A DNA stretch of 64,000 nt from Torymus aiolomorphi (GCA_036365515.1 CM070873.1:43143157-43207156), one strand, 5' to 3'. Shown: positions 36,226 through 50,038, counted from the stretch's first letter. Notes: generated from the sequence alone by a model not told the origin. Program-made: numbers and translations.

Positions 36226-37290
36226 ACATTAACAATCGCTCTTCACAAACAATATACACACCCTTAAGCCGAATTATTATTTATTAACACGTTATCACAT
36301 CCAATAACAGCCCAATTCCCACACGCCTAATAATCATAATCTATATTTTATTAACACTCCGTATTGGCCATACTTACTCCCAGCGTTAACAATCCCGCAT
36401 CGTACGTACATACACACAACAAACCATTCCGCTAAACGTGTACGAGCGATTAAGGGGATGCCATACTCGTACCATTACCGATCGAGCAATTCACACAGTT
36501 TTAAGCTGATTAAAAATAAAATACGTCGAATCACAAAAAATCAAGAGAACACTCTTCTGTATTTTTTAACGTTCTATCATCCAGTCAAAGTTTGGAGTCG
36601 AAATATCAAGTCATTTTTTCAAAAACTTTGAACGAAATTAAATTTCGGTTTGTTCAAAGTTTTTGCAAAAATGACTTGATATTTCGACTCCAAACTTTGA
36701 CTGGATGATAGAACGTTAAAAAATACAGAAGAGTGTTCTCTTGATTTTTTGTGATTCGACGTATTTTATTTTTAATCAGCTTGAAACTGTGTGAATTGCT
36801 CGGTCGGTAATAGTACGAGTAAGGCATCCCCTTAAGCGGCGATTTACGATGATTTGCACGACGGGGCGCAGCTCTGTACGTACTTGTCGTCGACCCACAA
36901 AACTCGCCTCTCTTTCTCTCCCCGATGATTTCAGGCCGAAACTTTTCAACCGCACATATATGTAAGTTCCCAACGGACTTTCGGGCATTTGTCGGTCAAC
37001 TGCCCGCGCGCGCGCGCTCCACTGTGGAAACTTGGCCCAAACAAGCCTTTTGTACGCATCACGAGGAGCGAGCGGGCCATTGGCGTGTACGCGAGCAGCG
37101 CGCGCGTTGGAGTTTCAGAGGGGTAAGAGCACGAGCGTAAGTGGTCACGAAATGGCTGCGGCGGCTCTTTTCGACGGAGCTGTTTTCGGTCATGGAGAAG
37201 AGACGGCGATGCTTGTGAGTGAATGCATCGTAAGAGGGGGGGGGGGGGTAAAAAAGGTTAGAGTTTGATGTGCAGTATCGTTCCAGGGCT
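36226..37290. other. GC-rich island 20 with divergent skew, split by a MITE
   Basis: Hand counts: 36241-36420 has 54 C and 13 G; 37141-37260 has 49 G and 17 C. The core at 36836-37130 is CpG-rich. A TTAA-type MITE (36454-36831) has inserted between left arm and core. A run of 13 G lies at 37236-37248. Confidence 0.7.
36454..36831. mobile_element. TTAA-flanked foldback MITE, copy 2
   Basis: An almost perfect 378-bp palindrome between TTAA sites at 36450-36453 and 36832-36835. Ends are GGGGATGCCATACTCGTA and TACGAGTAAGGCATCCCC. Its high arm identity suggests it is the youngest of the three copies. Confidence 0.9.
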
Positions 37291-38460
<1,170 letters not shown>

Positions 38461-39048
38461 ATTTTTGAGAACTTGTTGAATCATAAATTTAAAAATAATT
38501 TTCTTGATCCCCTAGCCGAAAGTACGTAGTTTCCGGCTTGATTTCGCTCCGGAAAGAGCGACTTTTGCGGCCTCCTAGCTCGTTGCATAGCAAACGCCCG
38601 CCAAAGCGCTCGTGTTGTAAGTTGTAACCTAAACTGTGCTTGACGTCATAACTGAACATTATACGGAAATAAACTTGTTGCAATTTCCATGCGGATGAAA
38701 AGATTTTTAGTGTAAATGAAATCTGCATTTATATTGTAATTAAAAGAAATTGGTCCATATTTTGTTGTATAGTCTTCACTATTCAAAGGGTCCAATTTTG
38801 TTTCATTTTAGGACTACACATTAAAGAAAATATACATAAATTAAATTTGTTCTCTGACGAGTGTGAGTTGCATAAAATTAATAATAGTTTTCGCAACTTG
38901 TACGTAAAGTACGACTTTACACACCGGTAGCGATCGAATACACGAGTGGCCAGCGCAGCCGGCCACAAGTGAAATTCAATTACTATACAAGTGTGTAAAT
39001 CGTACGCTCGCCTTGCAAATATTGCTTTTTGATATCGTATCCGTAAGT
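38461..39048. other. Non-coding stretch
   Basis: Nothing recognised. The composition at 38510-38640 is less AT-rich than its surroundings. Confidence 0.45.
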
Positions 39049-39160
39049 AGTACCTACTTTACACATTGTTTTGGGTGCGTAAAGTACGTAAATAGCTTTA
39101 CGCACACTGTGTAAAAATGCCACTTTACGCACTGAAAACAATGCGTAAATTAGGTACTTT
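39049..39160. mobile_element. Small foldback with AGTACCTA ends
   Basis: AGTACCTACTTTACACATTG (39049-39068) is mirrored near 39141-39160, and TGCGTAAAGT is mirrored by ACTTTACGCA. Probably a short MITE or its decayed end. Confidence 0.55.
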
Positions 39161-40704
39161 AAGGAGTTTAATATTAAAAAATAAATAATTTGCTATAATT
39201 ACAATCGAAATTTTTTTATTTCTATCTCTTATTTTATCTCTTATTTGATCTCTTATTTGATTTGTATATTAGTGTACAAAATTATAATTTTATTTTATAA
39301 CCTACTCATCTACCAAATAAAAAGTAAAAAGATATTTAAATTCACTATCAACTATATTTTCTTAGTCTCATTACCTTCTGCATGTGTTTTTGATGCCCGC
39401 CCCGAACCAGCAAAAACCTCGGCTTCGCCTCGATTTTGCAAAAGTCGGGCAGGGATCATATACGCACTTACCTGACCGAGTAGCAAAAGTAGCAGCTAGC
39501 AGAGGTCGAGCACTGCGTGCCGTGCGATGCGAGGTGGCCGAGAGAGCGCGCTGACGCAGACCAGAAAAAAAGCAGTAGATAGATCTCGAGAAACGTTAAT
39601 AAAATCTAACAAAAGTTTTCAACGGTATATCTTGCTATGCGCGACTGCTCTCAACAAACGCTTTTGTGTATATGACACTACGGTTTAAATAATTCGTTTT
39701 GAATTATTGGTTTCAAATTGTTTTCAATCGCTGCCACTAGGATGCCGTACGCGTATCTGCCAAACATGCCCCGCCCGACCTGCCAAACGTGCCCCGCTAA
39801 ACATATTTTTTTCAATTGACAATAACTTACTAATTTTTCACATAGGATCAAAAATAAAAAAAGGAATCAAAAATTCTTGAAATAAGCTTTCCAATGGAAA
39901 TAATAATGAATATATAAATACATTATTACATATTACATTCATTGACAGAAATTTCGATGACGTCGAATTTTTTTCGCTGCAAAATTCAAACTTTGAAAAT
40001 AGTACACTTAAATATAACTACAAACAAAAATTGTTCCAAAATATTTATACATATGGCCGAGCACGAGCTAGCAGCCGGCAACGCTATTTTATCAATTAAC
40101 ATTAATTACTGAACGTACTTTCGGCCGAGGATGAAGAAAAATAGTATACGACATGCGGCCAACAGGTTGGATGCCCCGGCGGGCGTCATCTCACGCACGC
40201 CGGGGCATCCGACTTTCTGACCTTGTGTCTTAATTAATAGTTTTCAACCGTTTAAATATAAAGAAGAATTCGGGAGAAATAAAAACACAATTTCAATAGC
40301 AGTTGGGTATCATAAGTGGCTTTATCATTATATGGATTTATTATGGGAATCAATTATTTTTTAATTTGTATTTTGACTGCGCCTAAACAATGTTATTAAG
40401 ATAATCATTGGACAGATGCTTCATTTTTGCTGATGTATCATTCATTTTTATGTATGATCCATAAGTAAAAGTTTTGTGTTATAACAATCGAATAGGTATA
40501 TCATAGTATTTAATCACAACATTACTATTAATAATACCATTAAGTATCATTATTATTATATAGATTGGTATATTTATATCAACAATGAAATTCCTATTTC
40601 TTTAGTATAAATAAGTTATACGATATAAAGCTTCAAATAATGACATTAAAATTTTATCGCATTGATTATTTAGAAATTTAAAATGATTTAATTATAGGTA
40701 TATA
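39161..40704. other. Non-coding stretch with a GC-rich hairpin
   Basis: A moderately GC-rich part at 39380-39560 is followed by two TGCCCCGC words (39765 and 39789), and by the hairpin at 40169-40210. No gene recognised. Confidence 0.4.
40169..40210. repeat. 18-bp GC-rich hairpin
   Basis: GGATGCCCCGGCG, a mismatch and GCGT pair with ACGC, a mismatch and CGCCGGGGCATCC across a 6-base loop (CATCTC). It is isolated in AT-rich DNA. Its role is unknown; it may be a transposon terminus or a structured RNA. Confidence 0.7.
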
Positions 40705-41307
40705 CACGGAAAGAAATACCTTATGAAAAATTACTAGAATCTCAGGTAAAGATGGGACATACTCACACTCTTGAGCAATTTAGTATACTTCTACTAATTA
40801 TTAGCATAGTTCTATTAAAAATTAATAGAAAAAGTTTTAAAATTTATTATAGTTACGATTAATTTTTAGTAAATAATATGATAAAAATTTTAAATCTAAA
40901 TTTTAACAAAATAGAAAATAATTTTTACCATATTCTCTACTAAAAATGAATAGAATTAGTTTAATTTTTAGTCTAAGTTATACTGAAAATTTAATAGACA
41001 GTATAGTCATTTTGTGGCGCGAGGGCTGTCGGTAAAACAGGGTGTACCATATGTAGACAAGTCGAAACCTTACTTATAAGTGCGGCAGTGGCCGAGTGGA
41101 TAAGAGCACAGCTTCATAGTCGGAGGGTCGAGGGTTCGAATCTCCTTCTCCGGAGTTTTTTTTTCTCATGAATTTCAACCTCTCGTCAAAATTACTATAA
41201 TATATTATAAAACTTGATAGAATGCAAGTATGTCCCACTTTTAATTAACACTCTAGTAATTTTTAGTGGATATTCCACTAATTTTTCATAAGGTATTTTT
41301 TTCCGTG
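40705..41307. mobile_element. TA-flanked CACGGAAAGAAAT MITE with tRNA-like unit
   Basis: Starts CACGGAAAGAAATACCTTAT and ends with the inverse. TA flanks at 40703-40704 and 41308-41309. About 603 bp, arms AT-rich and inverted for more than 30 bp. It contains the pol III-type tRNA-like sequence at 41082-41153. No transposase. Confidence 0.8.
41082..41153 (+). tRNA. tRNA-like sequence (probable pseudogene)
   Basis: Box A-like TGGCCGAGTGG starts at 41089 and box B-like GGTTCGAATCT at 41133, at normal spacing for a 72-base tRNA. A run of nine T (from 41156) would stop pol III. A CAT anticodon is possible in the loop TTCATAG, but anticodon and acceptor stems pair poorly and the T-stem has a mismatch. 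This looks like a tRNA-derived unit captured in the MITE, not a working tRNA. Confidence 0.5.
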
Positions 41308-41789
41308 TAGATGCAAATTTATGTTCTATAACGGTTGAAATAAAAGAGCTCTAAAAGCTTTGAGCATATGTCAAACAATGGATACGATGAAACTATTGAA
41401 TTTCGCATTACTTGGTTGGCTTTCGCGTATCATTTTAGCTTTCAACGTCGCGTTCATTATCAGTGTTTCGTATGTCGTATGAAATTAACCGTTTAAAATT
41501 TTAAAATGAAGCACTTAAAATATTAATTATAAAGATGCACGAGATGCCCGTTAGTTAACAAGTGAAATCAGGAATATTGACAGCTTGAATTAAACCAGTA
41601 AGTGTACAGAGTAAAGCGAAATTCGGTAAATATGGAACGAATTTCGAGCTTTTATTAATCTCGCAACACAATGTCGAGGTTGCGCATGTATATGGGTACA
41701 CGACAAAATTATTTCGTACCCCGTAAAACATGTATTAATTATCAGACACGGATGTAATGAATTTCACCGAATAACTGTCACAATACCTA
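41308..41789. other. AT-rich non-coding stretch
   Basis: Nothing recognised. Confidence 0.5.
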
Positions 41790-42690
41790 CATTGAAATTC
41801 TATCTTGCAATCCACCACGATAAGCACAAAAGAATCGGAAAACCCTTGAAAACTGCCGCACAAGTCAGCGAACCGAGAGCCGATCCTCGCTCACCGCGAA
41901 ATCACAGAACAAAAGAACACCCCGCAACCAACCAAATGGGAAAAATCCGTCGCGTCTGCGATAGCCAACAAATAAAACACACACACACGTGGAAAGCCAC
42001 CCGCACAATCGAAACCCTATCCCTCGTTCGATACATTCGCCGTGCGGCCATAATCGGGGCATAAAAGGGCCCCCTATGCCATTACCTCGAGAGTTTCCAA
42101 CTTCGCCAATGGATAAAGGCTTTCTCTCTACACTAGCGCGCGCGGAAAGCGATAGTAGACGCTAGAGTAGTAGTTGCACTAGCCTTATCGGGGGCGGGAT
42201 GAAACGTGACAGAGACATTCCTCAGCGGCGATCGGCCGTGACCGCGCGCAGCTCGCTCGCCCCCCGCCCCATGAAATATTCACCGACGTGCGCGCACGCG
42301 CGATCGCGCCGGCCGATAAAACAATATCGGATTAATAGCTTTGTTTTCGTCACGTTTCACGCCCGCGCGTATACAGAGCGTATATATAGTGCCGGTGCCG
42401 GTATGGGAAGTGAGAGCAGCGCAATTGATTTTCCGGCGACGTGTCGTGGTCCACACCCGCGTTTTAGGGGATGGTGTGTGTGTGTCGGTCCCTTTTTTTT
42501 GTTTGTTTTTTCGGGGGGTTATATTTTAGAGTAAGATGGGTGGGGGTGTGTCATACGTTTTATGGCCTTTACGAGGTCTTGGTGTATTTTAGGATGGATT
42601 ACACTTTTTTTTAGAATGGAAAAGAGAGATGGGTTTTTTTTTGGCGCAATCGTATGAATGTTTTGGACAGTTGAAAATTTTCAATGTAGT
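41790..42690. other. GC-rich island 22 with divergent skew
   Basis: The left arm at 41805-42010 is strongly rich in C and A. The core at 42130-42420 is CpG-dense and the right arm at 42465-42640 is strongly rich in G and T. Frames are compositional. Confidence 0.65.
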
Positions 42691-43190
42691 CGAGTTATAG
42701 GTACGAAGGCTGTGTTAATTATACGTTTTTTTTTTCACAAATTACGTTATTAGAGTTTATTCAACTTTTATCATTTTATATAGCTTCGCGTATAACACTC
42801 GATTTTTATTCAATATTGTAACCGATTATTTCTTACTTGTATATTATTTCAATGTTGCTGTAATATTGTTTAAATATTGTTGTAATACTATTACAATACT
42901 GTTACAATATTATCCCAATATCATTGCAAATATTCTTATTGAGTAATGACCGAGTGCTATGAGGTACGCCATGTGACAGAGCAAATGTTAAGTCATCACA
43001 GCATCTATCAGAATCTCATAGTCACAATCATCGAATTTTTTTGCTTTATAAATCATATACTACAGATATATGAATAATAACCTATATTACTGAATTTCAT
43101 TAAATTCTATATGTAATTAATTGAATATCGCTATTATGACGAACGCGCATAATTATGAATAATTTTCGCAGGTAACAACTTCTCTACAAA
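42691..43190. other. AT-rich non-coding stretch
   Basis: Degenerate AATATTG repeats at 42820-42920; otherwise nothing. Confidence 0.45.
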
Positions 43191-43820
43191 ATAACACGAC
43201 AGTGACAGTCAGTAACAAAGGACAAACCCACGTTGATAGCCAAAAATCGACACACGCGATACCCAAATAATCCATCATTTCAGCGCGAAATTCCCGAACA
43301 TCTGGCTATCGTTGTTACAGCTCCGGTTTATTGTATCCCTGACTCTACGCGCGTTATTATACCGTTCGACATCCCCTAATGACCTCGCGTGGCGCAAGAT
43401 TCACGCTAGCCAAGCTTCGTGCATGCATACGTGGCCGATCGTTTTTATTAGCGGACGCAAACTCGTGCATCGATACACGCGAAATGCGCCAAATAATTGA
43501 GCTTTCATTGCCCTCCGCGCACACGTTATCGCATTTTCGCACGTGCGCCCGCGGGGCTCTTTGACGGCGACCGGATTTAAATGGCGCATTGCCATTTGAA
43601 AATTGATTAATTTCGTGGAAGAGAGAGGTAGAGAATCGAACTTTATTCATTAAAACTTGCGACTCTCCCCTGGCGGCGGTGCGTTCAGTGGAATAACCGT
43701 TTTTGTATTTAATTTCTCTATATACTTGCGAGCTTTAATTGAACTTTAGAGATGGCGCGGTGTACTGTCCCTTGCGTGCTTTTGCGAGGGTGTAGTAGTT
43801 ATGCTGGCAAAGTATTTATT
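43191..43820. other. GC-rich island 23 with divergent skew
   Basis: The left arm, rich in C and A, is at 43195-43290, the CpG core at 43340-43570, and the right arm with G excess at 43600-43800. Confidence 0.55.
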
Positions 43821-44680
43821 ACGTTGAGAGAAATGACTTCATTTGCATTCGACTAGTGATCGAAATATGATATTGATTATATTAATATACCGATATAAAT
43901 GGTAGTGCGAAAATTGACCTCGATTGTGAAAAGAAGAAATATTTCTGGATTTTAACATGACCTTTTTCTTTTATTTAAATGCGCTCTTTTAGTGGTGAAT
44001 TGACTAAGTTCGAGCAAAGGGAGCACTTTTATTATAAAAATTCATATTCTGGAATTCTCGGTACAAATGCCGTGGCTAGAAAGGGTCCATATCAGGGCGG
44101 ATAACGTATTACGGTAAATTATTGCCGCGGGCGGCGCTTCTTTGAAATATTTACCCCAGGCTTAAACGCGCGTGCGCAACTTATGATTTCTTTACTCAGT
44201 CGGTGGCGGATGAAAGGACTATATTTAGACCAGCCTCCTTTTTGCACAATTTGAAATTAACTTTTCACGCGTATTTCGAATAAATTTTTCTTTTTTTTTT
44301 CCAAAAAAAGCTCTTGGAAAGTTACGAGAATTATTTAAAAAAAATTTTTTCAACGTAATCAAAAAAAGTAATTAATAGTGGACTTCTTTTGAACTAAAAT
44401 TTTGGATCTACATTATTATACATGCAATAATAACGTATGGCTACATAAATAATCTTTACTATATTAACTTACACGTAATCTTCCAAAATACACATAGGAT
44501 TCCTAACCGAGCAAATGCACAAGAGTTCAGAATTTTGGATTCTACAACCTTTTTTAAAAAAGTAATAAACAATTGAAATTTAAACAAAAATATCTAATAC
44601 ATAGATCTTTCTCTCTTAAAATACGCACAAATTGATACTCAGCATGCACACTGAAATAAAAATTCCATTTCCATTCCACT
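43821..44680. other. AT-rich non-coding stretch
   Basis: Small GC-richer patch at 44090-44180. Nothing recognised. Confidence 0.45.
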
Positions 44681-45270
44681 CATCAAAAAAAAAAAGAAAA
44701 AAAATTTCAACCTCACGGAACAATCCAACCATTTTACGACAAATCGTGATCCCAATTCGTAATCACCGACGTCGCGCTCTCCCTCTCTTTCTCCTCTCAT
44801 TGCGTTTATCATACACATCCTGCCGTTCTCTCCCGCCAACGCGCGCGAAAAATACGAGCGCAGCGCAGTGACAATGCGAATTGTGCCGCGGACAATCGAT
44901 CGCCGCGCGCGCGTACGATGCGCAGGAAAAATGACGAGCAAGGAGAGCCGAGATTTAAATGAAACGGACGCAGCGCACGCGGAAAGGCAGGAAGTGGAAG
45001 GAAGGCATTTCGCTAGAACGAGAGAGAGGGAGAGAGAGAAAATGATCATGGCTGCGCAGAGGCGCGCGCATTGTGTCCGGAGGAGTGGAGTTGAGTGTGT
45101 CAGTGTACGCGTGTGTGCGTGTAATTTAGAATGGATGTGAGGTTGTATGGGGGAGGTAGTGTTTGGAGGAGGCTATACGAAGAACTAATTGTTTGATTGG
45201 CTGTGTGTTCAAAAATACTGAGTTGCGCAGAGGTTTATAAGAATGAGCCTTGTTGTAGCCGAGGAAGTAG
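44681..45270. other. GC-rich island 24 with divergent skew
   Basis: The left arm, rich in C and A, is at 44705-44840, the CpG core at 44840-45000, and the strongly G-rich right arm at 45080-45200. Confidence 0.6.
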
Positions 45271-46219
45271 TACGCATTGTTATGATTAAAAAGACTTTAC
45301 GATGAATAAAGCGGTTTTGTGAGAGAAAAAATTTTCCGACTTTAAGTGTGTTTTGTTTGATTTTTTTTTTTGTTGAGGATACGTTGGAGAATTTCAATTT
45401 AAACATTTTATGCGAAAATTTTGCAAATATGATCCTTGAATTACAAAATTTTGTAAGTATTTTGACTGAATTTTTATTTTAATCTAAAGTTACATCTTAA
45501 AATTCTAAAACTTTAATAGTGTCATTTTCTGAAAAGTCTTTTGTTACAGATACAAACCAGTGATAATGACAAAAGCTTTCGAAATACGAAATACTATACC
45601 TATACATACTTGGTATTTAATTGGGAAATTCACGATACTAAAATTCATTAAAAGTAAAATCATTTTCATGATGTGCTATTGGAACAATGATTTTAAAGCG
45701 CACTTAATACCTCGCACGGCCTCACTAATTGCCATTGATTTAATTAGGAATCCTATATATAACAACGAAGTGAATCTGATCTAGCCTACTCAGAGCGATC
45801 TTGGAAACAGTTTGCCCTCAGCCGCTCATTAATATTAACTTTGATATTAATACGCAGTAGATTGTACCCATGGCTCGGTAAGACAAAGGAAGCACGTAAG
45901 GCCGCAGATTTCCTAACATCCGCATCCGTAATTATGCTCGAAATTAGGTCGATCGTGTGCGCTATTTCCACATACTTTTTATTTATTGTCCTCGTTATAT
46001 AAAAGATGAAAAAATGTTATAAGAAATTATAGAGGCCTTGCAATTTTTTTTGTTCACTGATCTTGCAAGGATTTAGAAAAAATACATATTTATTTTTAGT
46101 AACGTATCTATTTGAAACTGCCAAATTTTGGAATAAAAAATCAATTACTGCTGCAAAAAAAAAAGAAAAAATAATTCTTGCATTAACGATTTTCAAAGCA
46201 TAAAAAACCTTTAAAAACT
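45271..46219. other. AT-rich non-coding stretch
   Basis: Nothing recognised. Confidence 0.5.
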
Positions 46220-46755
46220 AAAGTTCGTTAAAAATTCGCAACCTACATCAACATTTCTCGAATCCAAAAGCGTCGAAATTCAATAAAACACCCGAATCCT
46301 TGAAATCTATATACCACGCGTGGCGGAAACGTTTCAAGAGCTCATTTGAGAAATCAATTTATTATCCTCGCACTCCCTATACCTCGTCCTTATAAGATTA
46401 CTGCCGAATATCGTCTCTCTGTTGGCGTTGTCGGCACTTTGCTAGCTCGCGAACTTGCCGAGATATCTTCAAAGGCGGCGCAGGCGTCTATCAAGTTGAG
46501 CGCAACTTCCTTGTGATTCCCCGCTAATCGGGATCATATCCACTCTCGCCCTTCTGTAGTTAAGGATTAAAGCCAGGGAGGGAGAGAGAGAAAGACGTCT
46601 AATTGGCTTTTTTTTGCGTCGCGACGACGAAAGTTTTCAGGTCCAAAATTCCGGTTCTTCGTTTTTCGATGAGTAAGGGAGGGATGAACGAAACGTCTAA
46701 GTATCGGGCGTTTAATTAGACATTCGTCTAGACGACGAATTTCATTCATTGGATT
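46220..46755. other. GC-rich island 25 with divergent skew
   Basis: The left arm, rich in C and A, is at 46240-46325, the core at 46400-46550, and the G-rich right arm at 46570-46700. Confidence 0.5.
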
Positions 46756-46759
46756 ATAA

Positions 46760-46905
46760 TTTTGAAGTTATTAAATTATGTAATTAATATATTAATTAAT
46801 TATAATTAATATATAATATATTATATTAATTATAATATATTATATTATATTAATTATAATATATTATATTATATTAATATATTATTATTATTATAATTAT
46901 TAATG
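46760..46905. repeat. AT-only tandem repeat
   Basis: About 145 bp made almost only of A and T, with the unit ATTATATTAATTATAATAT repeated about four times. It is palindromic and could extrude as a cruciform. Confidence 0.85.
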
Positions 46906-47150
46906 CCATTTTTAAAGTATGTCAGTCAAGTTTAATGTCTGAGAAAGTCGAGCTGCATGTTCAATTTAATACTATAATAAACTGAATTCAACTTACCATT
47001 GTTTTTCTGTCAAATAATTCAATTAAAGAGCTGTCAATTTTTGTTTAAATAAGTTGATACAGATTATAGTTCAATATTCAATAATATATGAGTGAAACAA
47101 CACGCGCAATTATCACTTCGACCGAATTATTAACTAAAATAGTCTGTGAT
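46906..47150. other. AT-rich non-coding stretch
   Basis: Nothing recognised. Confidence 0.5.
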
Positions 47151-47765
47151 TTATAAAGCATTCGAAACGGTATTAAATTACCAATTCACCCCAAATAACA
47201 ACCATAACCTTAAAATCAAACCTAGCTATCATTACGCGCCTTTATCCCCTTTTTCTCCCGAAAAATTTACGATCCGCCCGTAAGCAGGTTGGCTACAGCA
47301 GGCCCCAAAACGTCAGGTGAACGCACGCGACGCATCCGACTGTTTTATATCGCGCCATTACTTTTTCGCGAAATAACGCGCGTGTGTGCGCGCGCAGGAG
47401 AGAGAAAAGCACCGCGCGACGATAGGATGACTTATGTTTCTGCCGTTAAAGTTTACGCGCCACGCCCCTCGTGCCAGCCCGTATATATACCCCGGTGTGT
47501 AGGGTTTGATATTATTTTTTTTTTTTTTTTACGCTTTTGTGCCTCCTCGGTTTCGGGCGTTCCGTATATAAGGATTTTTATTTGTAACTGTCATTTTGTT
47601 TAAAATTATTGGGCATGATAAAATAAAGGGTGATTGGGTGAGGGCTGTATATAATATAGTGGGTGATTGGTTTATATTGTTTTTATTTATGGACTTTAGT
47701 TTCATATTTGAGAATAGAAATATTTTACAGGTTGTAGGTGAAAATGGGCAAAAGATATATTTTAA
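47151..47765. other. GC-rich island 26 with divergent skew
   Basis: The left arm, rich in C and A, is at 47180-47290, the CpG core at 47300-47500, and the G/T-rich right arm at 47545-47740. Confidence 0.6.
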
Positions 47766-48530
47766 TGCGTAGAGGGTTGTTTAGTTGTTAATTTGATTGC
47801 TAATCAAAATACATGATATTCTTATATGATCAGTAAAAATATTTTAATAATTTCAAATGCCAAAAGAGGCATCGTTTTACGCTTTTATTTACATCTCGTT
47901 AACGATGCTCATTACAGGTATTACTATAGTTTATCCGTGATATGTTTTCCGGGAAAAATAGATTTTCACATACTGTTGACTTTAAATGTATCGTTACCTA
48001 GTTAGCAAACGTGAAATAACAAAGTATCAGTGATTAAGCCAATGTTACTTGCATTACAAATATGCTTTGCCTCGCTTTTGATAATTAATAATAAATATCC
48101 GCTACAAATAGAGGAGGTTAGTTAACGTTCCTTTTTGAAACCAGCATGTGTTACGAATAAATCGGAACTGCAGCAAAAAAGAATTTAAAAACCAACGCTA
48201 CTGCAATATAACCGTTCCTTTTTTATTCTTAGTCTTTCGTAGAAACAGATGAAATTCCTGCAAATTGTTTCCCCAATAACTTACAAATCGATAACTGAAA
48301 AAACGTTCGTCAAGCGAAAGCCGACCTCTTTCAACGCTCATTTTTTCCTATGTTCATGCTGCAGAACATAAAGTAAAGTATTAGTATTGGTAAATCTGCC
48401 TTATTATCATCGTCCTTCATGTCGAACCTCCTACAGATTCATGCATTCTGCCTACGATAGTTATTATTGATACACTTGCGATAACCAATACTCAATAATA
48501 TGAATACGTCCCGCCGTAATACACAGCAAC
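47766..48530. other. AT-rich non-coding stretch
   Basis: Nothing recognised. Confidence 0.5.
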
Positions 48531-49285
48531 CCTTGGTTTTTAAAATCGTTCAATCGATTTACTTACCGCTTTTATCGTATAACCACCCTTCCAACTAGTC
48601 TATACCCCATCGACATAAATAATCACCACAATTAAATAGCACACCCTATACAATAAATTTCTCCATCATCATTAATACCTATAAACACCAGAAAATCACA
48701 CCTGACCTATTAACCTCCTCGACCGCGACCTAAAACCCCAATATTTACCTTTGCACCCATAACCATCGGCAAGTCCATCTCCCTCTCTCTCTCCCAACTC
48801 TCCCAAGTTGCACGTGGGCCTAAGGCTACCAAGACACAGAGAGCCACCGCTGCCCCGGCAGCGAAAGACCACCACCGACGGTAATGCAGCGCACTCCCCC
48901 ACACGCGAGGCCTCTAATAACGTTATACAACTAACTAACTTTGTCGATCTAGTTGCCGCGTCGGCTCTCCAATCTCCTCCACTTGCCAACCACCTGCGCG
49001 CATTCGCGCGGCTCTGCGAGCTTTTTGAGAGGGTACAGTGAGAGAAAGAGGGTGAGGGTAGGCGCGGTTATTAAAGATCGCGGCCTGGTCATTAGCTTTC
49101 TGCGTGAGAGTATCGTGGGTGGATGGTGGGCTTAGTTGATGGAGCCGGCGAAATAAAGTTTCGGAAGCGCGTGGGTGCTGTTTGTAAGGGTTTGTCGGGG
49201 ACCTTTTGGGGATGAGAGGGGAGAAAGATTTTTTTAATTGTCTTAAGCGAGCAGCTTGTTAGGTAATGAAGTAACTTTTATTCAT
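48531..49285. other. GC-rich island 27 with divergent skew
   Basis: Hand counts: 48541-48720 has 54 C and 9 G; 49081-49260 has 67 G and 23 C. The core at 48800-49040 is GC-rich. Frames on both strands are not recognisable. Confidence 0.7.
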
Positions 49286-49305
49286 AAGGATAGAACGGTA
49301 GTTAA

Positions 49306-49717
49306 GGGTATGCCTTATACCGACAGAGTTCTCTGCTGTACCGACCACAATGTTTTTAGTTAAATATTAATTGTTATAAGCTTTTTCTTTAATTCTGAGT
49401 GTGGACGCACAAAGGCAAACTTATTATCTAATTCCCAGTCAAATTTCAGATAAATCTATTGGAAAATAAAGACGAAATTTGAAAAATCGCAACGTCGTAT
49501 AATATCATATTAACCCCAAAATACGACAACTTGCGGTTTTTCAAATTTCATCTTTATTTTCTAATAGACTTATCTGAAATTTAAACGAGAATTAGATAAC
49601 AAATTTACCTTTGCGCGTCCACACTCAGAATTAAAGAAAAAGCTTATAACAATTAATATTTAATTAAAAACAGTGTGGTCGGTACGGCAGAGAACTCTGT
49701 CGGTATAAGGCGTCCCG
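49306..49717. mobile_element. TTAA-type foldback MITE, copy 3
   Basis: The left TTAA is at 49302-49305, followed by GGGTATGCCTTATACCGACA. The right end mirrors it (TGTCGGTATAAGGCGTCCC) but its TTAA has decayed to GTTA. The arms are complementary throughout a length of about 412 bp. Same family as 6378 and 36454. Confidence 0.85.
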
Positions 49718-49726
49718 TTATTTACA

Positions 49727-50038
49727 GGGAAACCTTGCGAGGTCTTCACCTGCGATTTTCTTGAAATTTAAATATGCTGTAGGACATCGAAAAATAAGAG
49801 ACACGTATTTTTTTATCGGCTGAAAGATTTTTTGAAGCGATGAAAATTACCCTTAAAATACACCCCTGAAAATCGATTTTTTTTTTAAGATCTCGAAAAC
49901 GCCTTCGAATTTTGCAATGAAACTAACGGTCTTTTCATGACTTAAGGGTCATTTTCACCCCTTAAAACCGGGTTTCAATGGCCTACAACATATTTAAATT
50001 TCAAGAAAATCGAAGGTGGACACCTCGCAAGGTTTCCT
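49727..50038. mobile_element. Foldback MITE with GGGAAACCTTGCGAGG ends
   Basis: GGGAAACCTTGCGAGGT at the left is mirrored by ACCTCGCAAGGTTTCC at the right, and CGATTTTCTTGAAATTTAAA by its complement. About 312 bp, lying ten bases from the previous MITE. Non-coding. Confidence 0.8.
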
